Assembly (NCBI RefSeq): GCF_009674775.1
Contig: NZ_WKKE01000003.1
Coordinates: 223,799 to 287,798, forward strand
Origin: Flavobacterium sp. LC2016-23
Lineage (GTDB): Bacteria; Bacteroidota; Bacteroidia; Flavobacteriales; Flavobacteriaceae
Reading direction: 5' to 3'
DNA: 64,000 nt
Of this stretch, positions 42,568-51,908 are shown in pieces. How positions within the stretch are numbered: position 1 is the stretch's first letter; every line of letters starts with the position of its first letter. A program made the position numbers and the translations under genes. The notes beneath the pieces were generated by a model. That model saw only the letters and a list, made by a program, of their open reading frames with translations. It was not told the origin of the DNA and searched no databases.

Positions 42568-43674
42568 ATGCTTACATTCATTTTTTACTTTTTTATTGCT
42601 ATTGTTGTTCTACAACTTTCTTACTATCTGGGTATTTTCGGGAAATTTGCTTTCGGCAAACCACAAAGCATTACACCAAAAAACATTCCGGTTTCTGTGA
42701 TTGTTTGTGCCAAAAATGAAGAAGAAAATGTAAAAAAATACATCCCATTATTAGCGGAACAGAATTATCCTGATTTTGAAATCGTTTTAATTGATGATGC
42801 TTCAAGTGATGAAACACTGGAGGTTTTTGAAGAATTTGAAAAACAATATCCGAACATTCGACTGGTAAAAGTAGAAAACAATGAAGCCTTCTGGGGTAAC
42901 AAAAAATACGCTTTGACACTCGGAATTAAAGCATCCAGAAAAGACTATCTTTTATTTACGGATGCCGATTGTTATCCGACCTCAAAAGAATGGATAACGG
43001 CAATGACTTCACAATTTACCACAGACAAAACCATTGTTTTAGGGTATGGAGGGTACGAGAAAAGAGAGCGTTCGTTATTAAATAAACTCATTCGATTTGA
43101 AACTGTTCTTACGGCAGTACAATATTTCTCCTGGGCAAAAGCCGGACTCCCTTATATGGGTGTTGGCCGAAATTTAGCATACAAAAGAGAAGAGTTTTTT
43201 AATGTAAATGGATTTATTGAGCACATTCAGGTTCGCTCGGGTGATGATGACTTATTCGTCAATCAGGCTGCCAACAAAAGCAATACTACTATTTCGTATA
43301 GTCCTGAAAGTTTCACGTATTCGAAACCAAAAGAAAGCTACAGTGAATGGTTTTCCCAAAAAAGAAGACATGTTTCTACGGCCAATTATTACAAAGTATT
43401 TGATAAAATTCAGTTAGGTCTTTTTTATACCTCACAATTATTTTTCTTTTTATTAGTTATACTTCTACTGTCTTTTCAATTTCAGTGGATTGCTGTACTG
43501 GCTTTAATAGCGACACGCTATACCATTGCCTGGATTGTAATGGGGTTTTCAGCAGGAAAACTGAGAGAGAAAGATTTAAAAGTATGGTTTCCTGTTGTAG
43601 AAATCATGCTTATATTCACACAAATGAATATCTTTATAACTAATATCTTTTCAAAACCGGTACATTGGAAATAA
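42568..43674 (+). CDS. Family 2 glycosyltransferase, membrane-bound
   Basis: A 368-residue GT2 enzyme. N-terminal membrane helix (FIFYFFIAIVVLQLSYYLG), then the GT-A catalytic domain with VSVIVCAKNEEENVKKYIPLL, IVLIDDASSDETLEV and LLFTDADCYPTSKEWI (DAD metal motif), then the acceptor motif in GDDDLFVNQ and QKRRH, and two or three C-terminal membrane helices. It adds a sugar to a lipid or polysaccharide carrier at the cytoplasmic face. Ends 10 nt inside the sigma factor gene. Confidence 0.88.
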   Translation: MLTFIFYFFIAIVVLQLSYYLGIFGKFAFGKPQSITPKNIPVSVIVCAKNEEENVKKYIPLLAEQNYPDFEIVLIDDASSDETLEVFEEFEKQYPNIRLVKVENNEAFWGNKKYALTLGIKASRKDYLLFTDADCYPTSKEWITAMTSQFTTDKTIVLGYGGYEKRERSLLNKLIRFETVLTAVQYFSWAKAGLPYMGVGRNLAYKREEFFNVNGFIEHIQVRSGDDDLFVNQAANKSNTTISYSPESFTYSKPKESYSEWFSQKRRHVSTANYYKVFDKIQLGLFYTSQLFFFLLVILLLSFQFQWIAVLALIATRYTIAWIVMGFSAGKLREKDLKVWFPVVEIMLIFTQMNIFITNIFSKPVHWK

Positions 43675-44216
43675 ATTCTAAAATAGAAAAAGCAAAAAAA
43701 GGCGATCAGATCGCCTTTACTTTTTTATTGGATTTCTATTGGAATGAAGTGTACGGATTTATGCTAAAACGTACCGAAAACGAAACTACTGCCGAAGATA
43801 TTACCATTGAAACTTTCTCTAAAGCTTTCGACAAAATCGCCTCTTACAATCCTGAATTTCAATTCAATACCTGGTTGATTGCGATTGCAAAAAATGTTTA
43901 CATTGATTTATTACGTAAAAAGAAAACCAATCTTTTTATAGAAATTACCGATACCGAAGACCAACAGGCCTACAATATTGCTGACACCACTCCATCAGCC
44001 GAAGATGCCTTAATCAAAGAGCAAAACCTTTCCCGTCTGCTGCAATGCATCAAAGAATTAAAACCCCATTATCAGGAAGTAATTCACCTGCGTTATTTTC
44101 AGGAAATGACTTACCAGGAAATTGCACTCAAGATTGATGAGCCTTTAAGCAACGTGAAAGTAAAACTTCTGCGCGCTAAAAAATTGTTAGCCGAAATTAT
44201 CGAACGTAACAGATAA
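43665..44216 (+). CDS. ECF-type RNA polymerase sigma factor
   Basis: A 183-residue sigma factor with region 2 (GDQIAFTFLLDFYWNEVYGFMLKRT ... NPEFQFNTWLIAIAKNVYIDLLRK) and region 4 (IKELKPHYQEVIHLRYFQEMTYQEIALKI ... VKVKLLRAKKLL). The start is a TTG at 43665 overlapping the preceding gene by 10 nt; no ATG upstream of region 2 exists in frame. No anti-sigma gene follows, so control is not visible. A typical Bacteroidota ECF factor cotranscribed with the GT2 gene. Confidence 0.92.
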   Translation: MEINSKIEKAKKGDQIAFTFLLDFYWNEVYGFMLKRTENETTAEDITIETFSKAFDKIASYNPEFQFNTWLIAIAKNVYIDLLRKKKTNLFIEITDTEDQQAYNIADTTPSAEDALIKEQNLSRLLQCIKELKPHYQEVIHLRYFQEMTYQEIALKIDEPLSNVKVKLLRAKKLLAEIIERNR

Positions 44217-44381
44217 TTTATTATCTTTAGTTAAAGATTAAAATAGCCACGTATTTTTTCTTAAAAAATTAAAGTTTCCACAAACCCTTAACATGTTCTT
44301 TTGTTTTTATTGTCCAATCAAAATTAAAAATTTTGTTGCTTATGATTTAATGTTTACTTAACCTTAAAATCCAATCTAATT

Positions 44382-45203
44382 ATGTCTAAACTAAGCATTT
44401 ATGAAACCAAGTGGACCAATCTTGTTTTCGAAAACAAAAACAAAGAATACGGCGCGTATCAATTACGCCAGGAAAGTTCTAAAAATTCAATAACAGCTTT
44501 ATTTGCAGGATTGCTAGTCATAGCAACTTTAGGAAGTGCCTCCGTTCTGGTAAACAAATTTAAACCAACTGCGACCGTTGAGCCAATACCTACGGATATT
44601 CCTTTGGATCCTGTTGTTGTTACAAAAGTAGACCTAACTCAGGACATACCGCCCGCTCCTCCTGCACCTCCGCAAACTGCTTCGACACCAGTAACTGAAG
44701 TAGTTCAGCTTACAAATCCTGTTGTTGCAAGGACTCAAGAGGCTGTGCAAGAAATTGCTACTAATAAAGTAAATGCACCGGTAGTTGAAAACACTAGCGG
44801 AACAGGGATTGCCACTACTAATGTTTTACCATCAAATGGCAATGGCGGACAAGTTGCCTCAACAGCTCCGACTACTAACGAGCCTGTACTTGCTGCAACG
44901 TTAGACAAACAACCTGAATTTCCAGGGGGAATGGCTAAATTTTATACTTTCGTTGGAAATAATTTCCAAAGACCGGAACTGGATGCTGAAAGAACTTTAC
45001 AGGTTTATGTTTCTTTTGTAGTTGAAAAAGACGGTTCTTTAACAGACATCCTTGTAAAAAAAGATCCGGGTTACGGAATGGGTAAAGAAGCTGTTCGCGT
45101 TCTGAAATCATTAAAAACAAAATGGAGCCCTGGTATCTTAGACGGAAAACCGGTTCGCACCGCATACAATCTTCCAATTACAATAAAAACGGAACTGGAA
45201 TAA
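44382..45203 (+). CDS. TonB-type energy transducer
   Basis: A 273-residue protein with the Bacteroidota TonB N-terminal motif (MSKLSIYETKWTNLVFENKNKEYGAYQLR), one membrane helix (ITALFAGLLVIATLGSASVLV, about 37-57), a Pro-rich periplasmic stretch (QDIPPAPPAPPQ) and the C-terminal TonB domain with FVVEKDGSLTDILVKKDPGYGMGKEAVRVLKSLKTKWSPG. It passes proton-motive energy from ExbBD to SusC-type transporters, such as the one on the left arm of this window. A terminator follows. Confidence 0.93.
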   Translation: MSKLSIYETKWTNLVFENKNKEYGAYQLRQESSKNSITALFAGLLVIATLGSASVLVNKFKPTATVEPIPTDIPLDPVVVTKVDLTQDIPPAPPAPPQTASTPVTEVVQLTNPVVARTQEAVQEIATNKVNAPVVENTSGTGIATTNVLPSNGNGGQVASTAPTTNEPVLAATLDKQPEFPGGMAKFYTFVGNNFQRPELDAERTLQVYVSFVVEKDGSLTDILVKKDPGYGMGKEAVRVLKSLKTKWSPGILDGKPVRTAYNLPITIKTELE

Positions 45204-45213
45204 CAAAACAAAG

Positions 45214-45240
45214 AGGCAGAATTTAGTTCTGCCTTTTTTT
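45214..45240 (+). terminator. Terminator of the TonB gene
   Basis: AGGCAGAA-TTTAG-TTCTGCCT (45214-45234) followed by Ts, 10 nt after the stop. Confidence 0.85.
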
Positions 45241-45315
45241 ATGAACTTTTTTTAATGCGCTGATTAAAAAAGAAGGCCATTTAGTTAACTTCGTTTAAAC
45301 AATATGATATCTTAA

Positions 45316-46047
45316 ATGCCTTTTACTTTTTCACATCCTGCCCTAATTTTACCGCTGAAATATTTGCCCCGAAAATGGTTTTCACTAACCGGACTTATTA
45401 TTGGTAGTTTAACGCCCGACTTCGAGTATTTTCTCCGAATGAAAGTTCAAAGCAATTACAGCCACACATTCACCGGCATCTTTTGGTTTGATTTACCTCT
45501 AGCACTGTTACTTTCTTTTCTTTTTCACAATATCGTAAAAAAGGACTTATTTGAAAATTTGCCAAAAAATATTCAATCCAAAATTTTAGGTTACACTAAA
45601 TTTAAATGGAATAACTATTTCAAAAAGCATTGGATTGTTGTTTTAATTTCGATTTTTATTGGTATTGTGTCTCATCTTTTTTGGGACAGTTTCACTCATG
45701 ATCATGGCTATTTTGTCAATAAGATTCAAATCCTCAAAAGTTCTATCATTATTTTTGATAGAGGAATTCCAATTTTGAAAATCGCACAACATTTAAGCAC
45801 CTTAATTGGCGGATTGCTTATAATTTATACCTTGTCAAAACTTCCTGAAAACAATATCGCCACGCATAAGCCTAATAAAACCTACTGGATAACTCTAATT
45901 TTTCTTTCAGCACTGATAATTTCGATCCGATTCGCAACCGGTCTGAATTATAAAGCTTATGGTCATGTGATAGTATCCGTAATTTCATCCTTTTTACTAT
46001 CTTTTATACTTACTCCTTTCTTTATAAAATTAAAAACCAATTCATAA
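45316..46047 (+). CDS. DUF4184-family membrane protein
   Basis: A 243-residue polytopic protein. MPFTFSHPALILPLKYLPRKWFSLTGLIIGSLTPDFEYFL is the diagnostic start of the DUF4184 family; HLFWDSFTHDHGYF holds conserved His and Asp residues. About six membrane segments. The family is related to membrane metal-dependent hydrolases (YdjM-like) but its function is not known. Stands alone between two terminators. Confidence 0.9.
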   Translation: MPFTFSHPALILPLKYLPRKWFSLTGLIIGSLTPDFEYFLRMKVQSNYSHTFTGIFWFDLPLALLLSFLFHNIVKKDLFENLPKNIQSKILGYTKFKWNNYFKKHWIVVLISIFIGIVSHLFWDSFTHDHGYFVNKIQILKSSIIIFDRGIPILKIAQHLSTLIGGLLIIYTLSKLPENNIATHKPNKTYWITLIFLSALIISIRFATGLNYKAYGHVIVSVISSFLLSFILTPFFIKLKTNS

Positions 46048-46113
46048 AATCAGTAAAATCAATTACATTTACAGTATATAAAAAGATTGAATTAAAAATT
46101 AAAAACAATACAA

Positions 46114-46494
46114 ATGGGAATATTTTCGGCTATTATTGGCAATGCTGGTTCAGTAAGTCAGGAAGATTTAATTAAAAAATACGGACAGCTTTTAACAGAT
46201 AATGAAGAAATCGAAATGGGTTTCAAACTTATTCGCGATACTTTCATCTTCACGAACAAAAGATTAATTCTGGTGGACGTACAAGGAATTACAGGAAGCA
46301 AAACAGAATACAAATCAATTGCTTACAAAAGCATTTCAAGATTTAGCATAGAAACTGCGGGCACTTTTGATCTTGATGCTGAATTAAAAATCTGGGTTGC
46401 GAGTGAATTACAACCAAGCATCGTAAAACAATTTAACAAATCGGTAAATGTGTATGAGGTACAAAAAGTTTTGGCACATCACGTTTTAGGATAA
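46114..46494 (+). CDS. Bacterial PH-domain protein (YvbH/DUF1696-like)
   Basis: A 126-residue protein of the small bacterial Pleckstrin-homology group: KKYGQLLTDNEEIEMGFKLIRDTFIFTNKRLILVDVQGITGSKTEYKSIAYKSISRFSIETAGTFDLDAELKIWV is the typical core and the C-terminus ends VLAHHVLG. No signal or membrane segment. Function of the family is mostly unknown. Terminator after it. Confidence 0.9.
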   Translation: MGIFSAIIGNAGSVSQEDLIKKYGQLLTDNEEIEMGFKLIRDTFIFTNKRLILVDVQGITGSKTEYKSIAYKSISRFSIETAGTFDLDAELKIWVASELQPSIVKQFNKSVNVYEVQKVLAHHVLG

Positions 46495-46499
46495 TAAAA

Positions 46500-46535
46500 A
46501 AACCCGACAATTTTAAAACTGTCGGGTTTCTTTTT
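46500..46535. terminator. Terminator between PH-domain and M48 genes
   Basis: AAACCCGACA (46500-46509) and TGTCGGGTTT (46520-46529), followed by CTTTTT. Serves the plus-strand PH gene and, by symmetry, the convergent M48 gene. Confidence 0.85.
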
Positions 46536-46552
46536 ATGATTATCAGAGGCAA

Positions 46553-47419
46553 TTACTTCTTTTTAGTACTTGCTTTTTTAGTTGTTTTCGCTTTTTTAGC
46601 CGGTGCCGGAACAGTGTTCACAATTTTTTGCTGCACATAAGGTTTGTACAAACCATCCTTTTCAGCTCTTGCCTTAGCATCATCAGCTCTCTTTTTGGAG
46701 TCCGGATGCGAACTCATCATCTGATCGATAAAGGAAGCTTCAGTTCCTTCACTCATTTTTGCTAAAATCCTGAAGGCAGATTCTTCGGCATTAATGTTAT
46801 AACCGTTTTTCTTCAAAAAATTATACGAAAACAAATCAGCCTCAGTTTCCTGTTTTCTGCTGTGTTTACTGTCGATTAAAGCGCTACCGATTTTACCCAG
46901 CTGACTATCTGTTACTGATGCAACAGTAGCCGATTGTGAAGAAACACCGTCAATCAATGCTTCTTTCTGGTACGCTGCACGCATTGCATCTCTTGAATCG
47001 TTATTGGCAACGTGACCAATTTCATGTCCGATTACAGCCAGCAATTCATTATCATCCATAATATCCATCAAACCCGAATACACACGAACGCTTCCGTCTG
47101 CTGTGGCAAATGCATTTACTTCTTTTACTTTATACACTTTATAGTTTAAAGTATATCCTTCACCTGCACTGTGCTTGCCGAAAACCCTGTTTAACCGGAT
47201 GGCATATCCGTCTGTTGCCGGTGCAACTTCATGCTCTGCATCTAATTTTGCAACTGCTTCTTTAGATAAAGCTGCAGCATCAGCATTGCTAAGGGTAAAG
47301 CCAGCAACTCCTTTCTGAACAGCTCCAAGGGCTTTTTCGCCAAAATTAATCTGCGCATTCATACTGGTAAAACTAAAAGCTGCAAACAAAGCTCCTGATA
47401 TAATTAATTTCTTTTTCAT
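46553..47419 (-). CDS. M48-family metallopeptidase
   Basis: About 288 residues from the ATG at 47419, which begins a signal peptide (MKKKLIISGALFAAFSFTSMNA); an earlier in-frame ATG would add 15 residues without effect. The zinc site is HEIGHVANNDSRD (HExxH) with a Glu ligand in KQETEADLFSYNFLKK. The C-terminus is Lys/Ala-rich. Exported or periplasmic proteases of this family process or degrade envelope proteins. It may instead be a lipoprotein, but no lipobox is seen. Confidence 0.9.
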   Translation of the reverse strand: MKKKLIISGALFAAFSFTSMNAQINFGEKALGAVQKGVAGFTLSNADAAALSKEAVAKLDAEHEVAPATDGYAIRLNRVFGKHSAGEGYTLNYKVYKVKEVNAFATADGSVRVYSGLMDIMDDNELLAVIGHEIGHVANNDSRDAMRAAYQKEALIDGVSSQSATVASVTDSQLGKIGSALIDSKHSRKQETEADLFSYNFLKKNGYNINAEESAFRILAKMSEGTEASFIDQMMSSHPDSKKRADDAKARAEKDGLYKPYVQQKIVNTVPAPAKKAKTTKKASTKKK

Positions 47420-47750
47420 GTTTTTTATACTATTACAATTTAACAACAAATGTACTATTAACAAAATACTATTTTATCTCTTTTCGGGTAATTTTATAAC
47501 AAATAAAGATATAAATTTTAAACCTTTAAAAATCAAACACACAACATAATTATTCGATTTAAATCGATAAACAAACAAAAAAATCAGCCAAAGAACATAA
47601 CCAAACTTCTTAAGTCAAAAATTTAACACAAAAATAAAATTATATTCAAAAACAAACAGAAACACATTAAGCAAACCTGCAGCAAATTAACCCGTAAACA
47701 AATCTCCAAATAAACTACATTCCGTATCTTTGTGTTTTGAATTTTGATAT
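47420..47750. other. Divergent intergenic region before lipA
   Basis: AT-rich gap of about 331 nt between the M48 gene and lipA. Poly-A and poly-T rich, no hairpin with T-run, no gene. Near the right end is a -7-like TATCTTTG (47725-47732), 18 nt before the lipA ATG, with no clear TTG at the proper distance upstream. Confidence 0.45.
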
Positions 47751-48617
47751 ATGGAAACAGTCATTGAAAATATACCAACCGGAAAACCTAAATGGTTAAA
47801 AGTAAAACTTCCTATTGGACAAAAATACACTGAACTTCGTGGTTTGGTCGATAAATACAGCTTAAATACCATTTGCACCTCAGGAAGCTGCCCTAATATG
47901 GGAGAATGCTGGGGAGAAGGAACAGCCACTTTTATGATTCTTGGAAACATTTGTACCCGTTCCTGTGGATTTTGCGGCGTAAAAACCGGAAGACCGGAAA
48001 CAGTAGACTGGGATGAACCGGAAAAAGTAGCGCGTTCCATAAAAATCATGAACATTAAGCATGCTGTAATTACAAGCGTTGACAGAGATGATCTAAAAGA
48101 TGGTGGTTCTATCATATGGATTGAAACGGTGAAAGCAATCCGCAGAATGAATCCTAATACGACTCTTGAGACTTTAATTCCGGACTTTCAGGGAATTGAA
48201 AGAAACCTTGACAGAATTGTGGAAGCGAATCCTGAAGTAGTGTCTCACAATGTCGAAACGGTTCGACGCTTAACACGTGAAGTACGTATTCAGGCGAAAT
48301 ATGATCGCAGCCTTGAAGTCCTGCGCTATTTAAAAGAAAAAGGGATCAACAGAACCAAATCCGGAATTATGCTGGGACTTGGCGAAACAGAGGAAGAAGT
48401 TTTTCAGACCATGACAGATTTACGAAATGCAAATGTAGATGTGGTAACCATCGGACAGTACCTTCAGCCCAGTAAAAAACATTTACCGGTAAAAGAATTC
48501 ATAACCCCTGATCAATTTGCCAAATATGAGAAATTTGGTCTTGAATTAGGTTTCCGACATGTTGAAAGCGGACCATTGGTTCGTTCTTCTTACAAAGCAC
48601 AAAAACATATTTTATAG
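47751..48617 (+). CDS. lipA: Lipoyl synthase
   Basis: A 288-residue radical-SAM enzyme that inserts two sulfurs into octanoyl groups on lipoyl domains. The auxiliary cluster cysteines are in [13 protein letters not shown], the radical-SAM cluster in [10 protein letters not shown], and the C-terminal serine ligand in [11 protein letters not shown]. All hallmarks are present and the length is normal. Likely transcribed from the -7 box at 47725. Confidence 0.97.
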   Translation: METVIENIPTGKPKWLKVKLPIGQKYTELRGLVDKYSLNTICTSGSCPNMGECWGEGTATFMILGNICTRSCGFCGVKTGRPETVDWDEPEKVARSIKIMNIKHAVITSVDRDDLKDGGSIIWIETVKAIRRMNPNTTLETLIPDFQGIERNLDRIVEANPEVVSHNVETVRRLTREVRIQAKYDRSLEVLRYLKEKGINRTKSGIMLGLGETEEEVFQTMTDLRNANVDVVTIGQYLQPSKKHLPVKEFITPDQFAKYEKFGLELGFRHVESGPLVRSSYKAQKHIL

Positions 48618-48707
48618 AAAAGGCCATTCGTCAAACGGCTAATCGCTTAATTGAACAGATAATTAAGTGATTAAACCGCTAAACGATTAAAGAAATAAAC
48701 AAAAAGA

Positions 48708-49706
48708 TTGAAAACAAGAATTGCTATAAACGGTTTTGGAAGAATTGGAAGAAATTTATTCCGTTTACTCTTAAACCATCCTGAAATTGAAGTCGTTGCT
48801 ATTAACGATATTGCAGACAACAAAACCATGTCGCATTTGATAAAATACGACAGCATTCATGGTGTTTTACCCTTTAAAGTAAGTCACGATGAAACAAGTA
48901 TTATTGTAGATGGAAAGCATTTTTTATTTTTTCATGAAAAAAGTATTTCAAATTTAGACTGGAAAAGCCAATCTATTGATTTTGTGATCGAATGTACCGG
49001 AAAGTACAAGACGCATGAAGAACTAAACACACATATTGAAGTTGGGGCAAAAAAAGTAATTCTTTCCGCTCCTTCTGAAGTTGAAACGATAAAAACGGTC
49101 GTTCTTGGAGTTAATGACAACATTCTGGATGGAACTGAAGCTATAGTTTCGAATGCAAGTTGTACCACAAACAATGCTGCCCCGATGATCAAAATCATTG
49201 ATGAATTATGCGGAATTGAACAGGCATACATTACAACAATACATTCTTATACTACCGACCAAAGTCTTCACGACCAGCCACATAAGGATTTGCGCCGTGC
49301 CAGAGGTGCCAGTCAGTCAATTGTTCCGACTACGACGGGCGCAGCTAAGGCTTTAACAAAAATTTTTCCTAAATTGCATGAAAAAATAGGGGGTTGCGGA
49401 ATTCGGGTTCCTGTTCCGGATGGTTCATTAACAGACATTACGTTTAACGTAAAACGTGCTGTCACTATCGAAGAAATCAACAACGCTTTTGAAAACGCCT
49501 CAAATACAAGTTTAAAAGGAATATTAGATTACACAGAAGATCCGATTGTATCGGTTGATGTAATTGGCAATAGAAATTCGTGCCTGTTTGATGCACAACT
49601 AACTTCCGTTATTGATAAAATGGTAAAAGTTGTAGGCTGGTACGATAATGAAATTGGCTATTCATCAAGGCTGATTGATTTGATCCTGTTGATGAGAAAA
49701 GCATAA
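48708..49706 (+). CDS. gap: Glyceraldehyde-3-phosphate dehydrogenase, type I
   Basis: A 332-residue enzyme of glycolysis/gluconeogenesis, oxidising glyceraldehyde-3-phosphate with NAD. Rossmann motif RIAINGFGRIGRN, catalytic Cys152 in NASCTTN, HSYTTDQSLHDQPHKDLRRARGA, and WYDNEIGYSSRLIDLI. The start is TTG at 48708; the preceding A-rich stretch has no ATG in frame. An upstream -7-like motif is not clear. It is a second-type paralogue candidate, as this genus often has more than one, but I cannot tell which. Confidence 0.93.
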   Translation: MKTRIAINGFGRIGRNLFRLLLNHPEIEVVAINDIADNKTMSHLIKYDSIHGVLPFKVSHDETSIIVDGKHFLFFHEKSISNLDWKSQSIDFVIECTGKYKTHEELNTHIEVGAKKVILSAPSEVETIKTVVLGVNDNILDGTEAIVSNASCTTNNAAPMIKIIDELCGIEQAYITTIHSYTTDQSLHDQPHKDLRRARGASQSIVPTTTGAAKALTKIFPKLHEKIGGCGIRVPVPDGSLTDITFNVKRAVTIEEINNAFENASNTSLKGILDYTEDPIVSVDVIGNRNSCLFDAQLTSVIDKMVKVVGWYDNEIGYSSRLIDLILLMRKA

Positions 49707-49733
49707 GATTCATTGTAAGAAGCATTGCGATAC

Positions 49734-51905
49734 ATGAAACACTACCTTTTAATTCTTATAAGTTTTTTAAATCCATTTTTGTATTCTCAGTCCAAAAAGA
49801 GTACAGATAGCATTATCTATTACAATAAACTGGCAAACAGCAATCTTCAGAATAAAAAGTACGATAAGGCCGTTTTTTATACCGAAAAATCGATTGCTTT
49901 TTCTGCTTCCAATAACAAATCGGAGAATTTAGCCAATCAGACTTTTAAGCTTGGTAAAATTTATTACAACCTTGGGAATTATGAAGAGGCCTTAAAAAAC
50001 TTTCACAAAAGTGTTTCCTTATTCACTAAAATAAAACCAACCTGTACTAAAGCCCTGGCACTGCACTACATTGGTGTCACGAATACTGCAAAAGGAAATT
50101 ACAAGACCGCTGATATCTATTACAAAAAAGCAGAGAATCTTCTAAAGCAATTAAATATTGTTGATAGCGCCCAAATTCTAAGCTATCAGAAAGCGATGGC
50201 ATTCAAGGCCAATAACAACTTTCCTTTGGCGGTAAAAACTTTTCAAAAAATAATTAAAAAACCGGATAACAGCGCTATTCTAAAAGTAAAAACAGACGCC
50301 TATTATCAGCTTGGACTGCTGGAAACCCAGCTAAAACAAAACGATTCTGCGCTTGTTTATTTTGATACTGCCTTAGAAATCAACAAAAAAAGTAACGATT
50401 TAGCCCAAAAGTCAAAAATCGTTCTGGGTATTAGTCAGTATTACAAAAATAACAGGAATTTTGATCTCGCCTACTCTTACCTTGATGAACACTATCAGAT
50501 TGAGAACTATATCTTAAAAATAAAAAATGCAAAATTAGATTTAAATGAGTTTGAAAAGTTTAAAAAAAACCAGTTCATCAGCAATACTTTAAAACGCGAG
50601 AGTGAAGAGAAAATTCAGTTAAAAACGTATCGGTATTCTAAACTGGTTAGTATTTTAGCCATTGCCTTAATTTCTATTTTATCGCTTTTGAGTCTCGCTC
50701 TGTACAAAAATAATATTATTCGAAATCAGAATAATTTACTTTTGAGAGAGAAAAACAAGGAACTAATCCTGGCCAAAAACAAAGCCGAAAAAGCATCAAA
50801 AGCCAGATCAGAATTTTTATCAACCGTAAGCCATGAACTCCGGACACCTCTGAATGCCATTAACGGAATTACCCATTTACTACTGGAAGACAGTCCTAAA
50901 AAAACACAGTTAAAATACCTGGAGTCGTTAAAATTCTCCGGAAATTATCTTACCACTTTTATCAACGAAATTCTTGAGATCAATAAAATAGATTCTACGA
51001 AAGTAGAAATTGAAAATATCTCTTTTAACCTGAAAGAGTTGCTATTCAACATACAAGGCTCCTTAAAAGAGTTAGCAACAGCCAATAAAAATTATTTCAA
51101 TCTTGAAATAGACAAAACCATTCCGGACAATTTAATTGGCGACCCTACCAAATTATCCCAGATTATACTCAATTTAATAAACAATGCGTTAAAATTCACG
51201 CAAAACGGACAAGTAAGTGTAATTGCCAAACTATTTGCTCTAGAAGAGGATAACGTAACGATTTATTTTGAGATTGTAGATACAGGAATTGGAATTCCCG
51301 AAGACAAATTGCAAACCGTTTTTGAAAGTTTTTCGCAGGGATCTATAGAAGTTAACCGCAAATACGGCGGAACTGGCTTAGGACTTACGATTGTAAAGAA
51401 ATTAATTGAACTGCTCGGTGGTGAAATCAAACTCAAAAGTGAAGTCGGCAAAGGTTCTACTTTTACCTTCAAGCTCGATTTTAGAATAAACACAGAACCT
51501 CTTGAGATAAAGGAAGAAACAAAACCATACAACGACAGGCAATTGAAACACAAATCGATTTTACTGATTGAAGACAACAAAATCAATCAGATGATTACCC
51601 GAAAAATGCTGGAAAACAAAGCAATTACCTGCGAAATAATCGACAATGGTGAAGATGCAGTGGAGTTATTGAAAGTAAAAAAATTCGATATGATTTTAAT
51701 GGATGTTCACTTACCTGGAATCAACGGAACGACTGCTACCAAACAAATAAGGGAATTTGACAAAACCACTCCAATTATCGCTTTAACTGCAATTTCACTG
51801 GATGAAAACAGGGACATGCTTTTATCTTTCGGAATGAATGATGTGATTACAAAACCTTTTGTGCCTGACGAATTTTACAGTATTATTGCAAAATTTTTCG
51901 ATTAA
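49734..51905 (+). CDS. TPR hybrid sensor histidine kinase/response regulator
   Basis: About 723 residues from the ATG at 49734 (a TTG upstream adds 3). Signal peptide, seven or so tetratricopeptide repeats (about 25-285), one membrane helix (KLVSILAIALISILSLLSLAL, about 303-323), a coiled-coil linker, HisKA with His367 in STVSHELRTPLNAI, HATPase_c (NLINNALKFTQNG; DTGIGIPEDKLQTVFESF; GTGLGLTIVKKL) and a C-terminal receiver with Asp657 in ILMDVHLPG. It has no output domain after the receiver, so it would pass phosphate on to another protein. Signal unknown. Confidence 0.9.
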   Translation: MKHYLLILISFLNPFLYSQSKKSTDSIIYYNKLANSNLQNKKYDKAVFYTEKSIAFSASNNKSENLANQTFKLGKIYYNLGNYEEALKNFHKSVSLFTKIKPTCTKALALHYIGVTNTAKGNYKTADIYYKKAENLLKQLNIVDSAQILSYQKAMAFKANNNFPLAVKTFQKIIKKPDNSAILKVKTDAYYQLGLLETQLKQNDSALVYFDTALEINKKSNDLAQKSKIVLGISQYYKNNRNFDLAYSYLDEHYQIENYILKIKNAKLDLNEFEKFKKNQFISNTLKRESEEKIQLKTYRYSKLVSILAIALISILSLLSLALYKNNIIRNQNNLLLREKNKELILAKNKAEKASKARSEFLSTVSHELRTPLNAINGITHLLLEDSPKKTQLKYLESLKFSGNYLTTFINEILEINKIDSTKVEIENISFNLKELLFNIQGSLKELATANKNYFNLEIDKTIPDNLIGDPTKLSQIILNLINNALKFTQNGQVSVIAKLFALEEDNVTIYFEIVDTGIGIPEDKLQTVFESFSQGSIEVNRKYGGTGLGLTIVKKLIELLGGEIKLKSEVGKGSTFTFKLDFRINTEPLEIKEETKPYNDRQLKHKSILLIEDNKINQMITRKMLENKAITCEIIDNGEDAVELLKVKKFDMILMDVHLPGINGTTATKQIREFDKTTPIIALTAISLDENRDMLLSFGMNDVITKPFVPDEFYSIIAKFFD

Positions 51906-51908
51906 AAA

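Noticed and set aside
46553..47419. M48 protein as a lipoprotein
   Set aside because: No cysteine follows the signal peptide; a normal signal peptidase I cleavage after MNA fits better.
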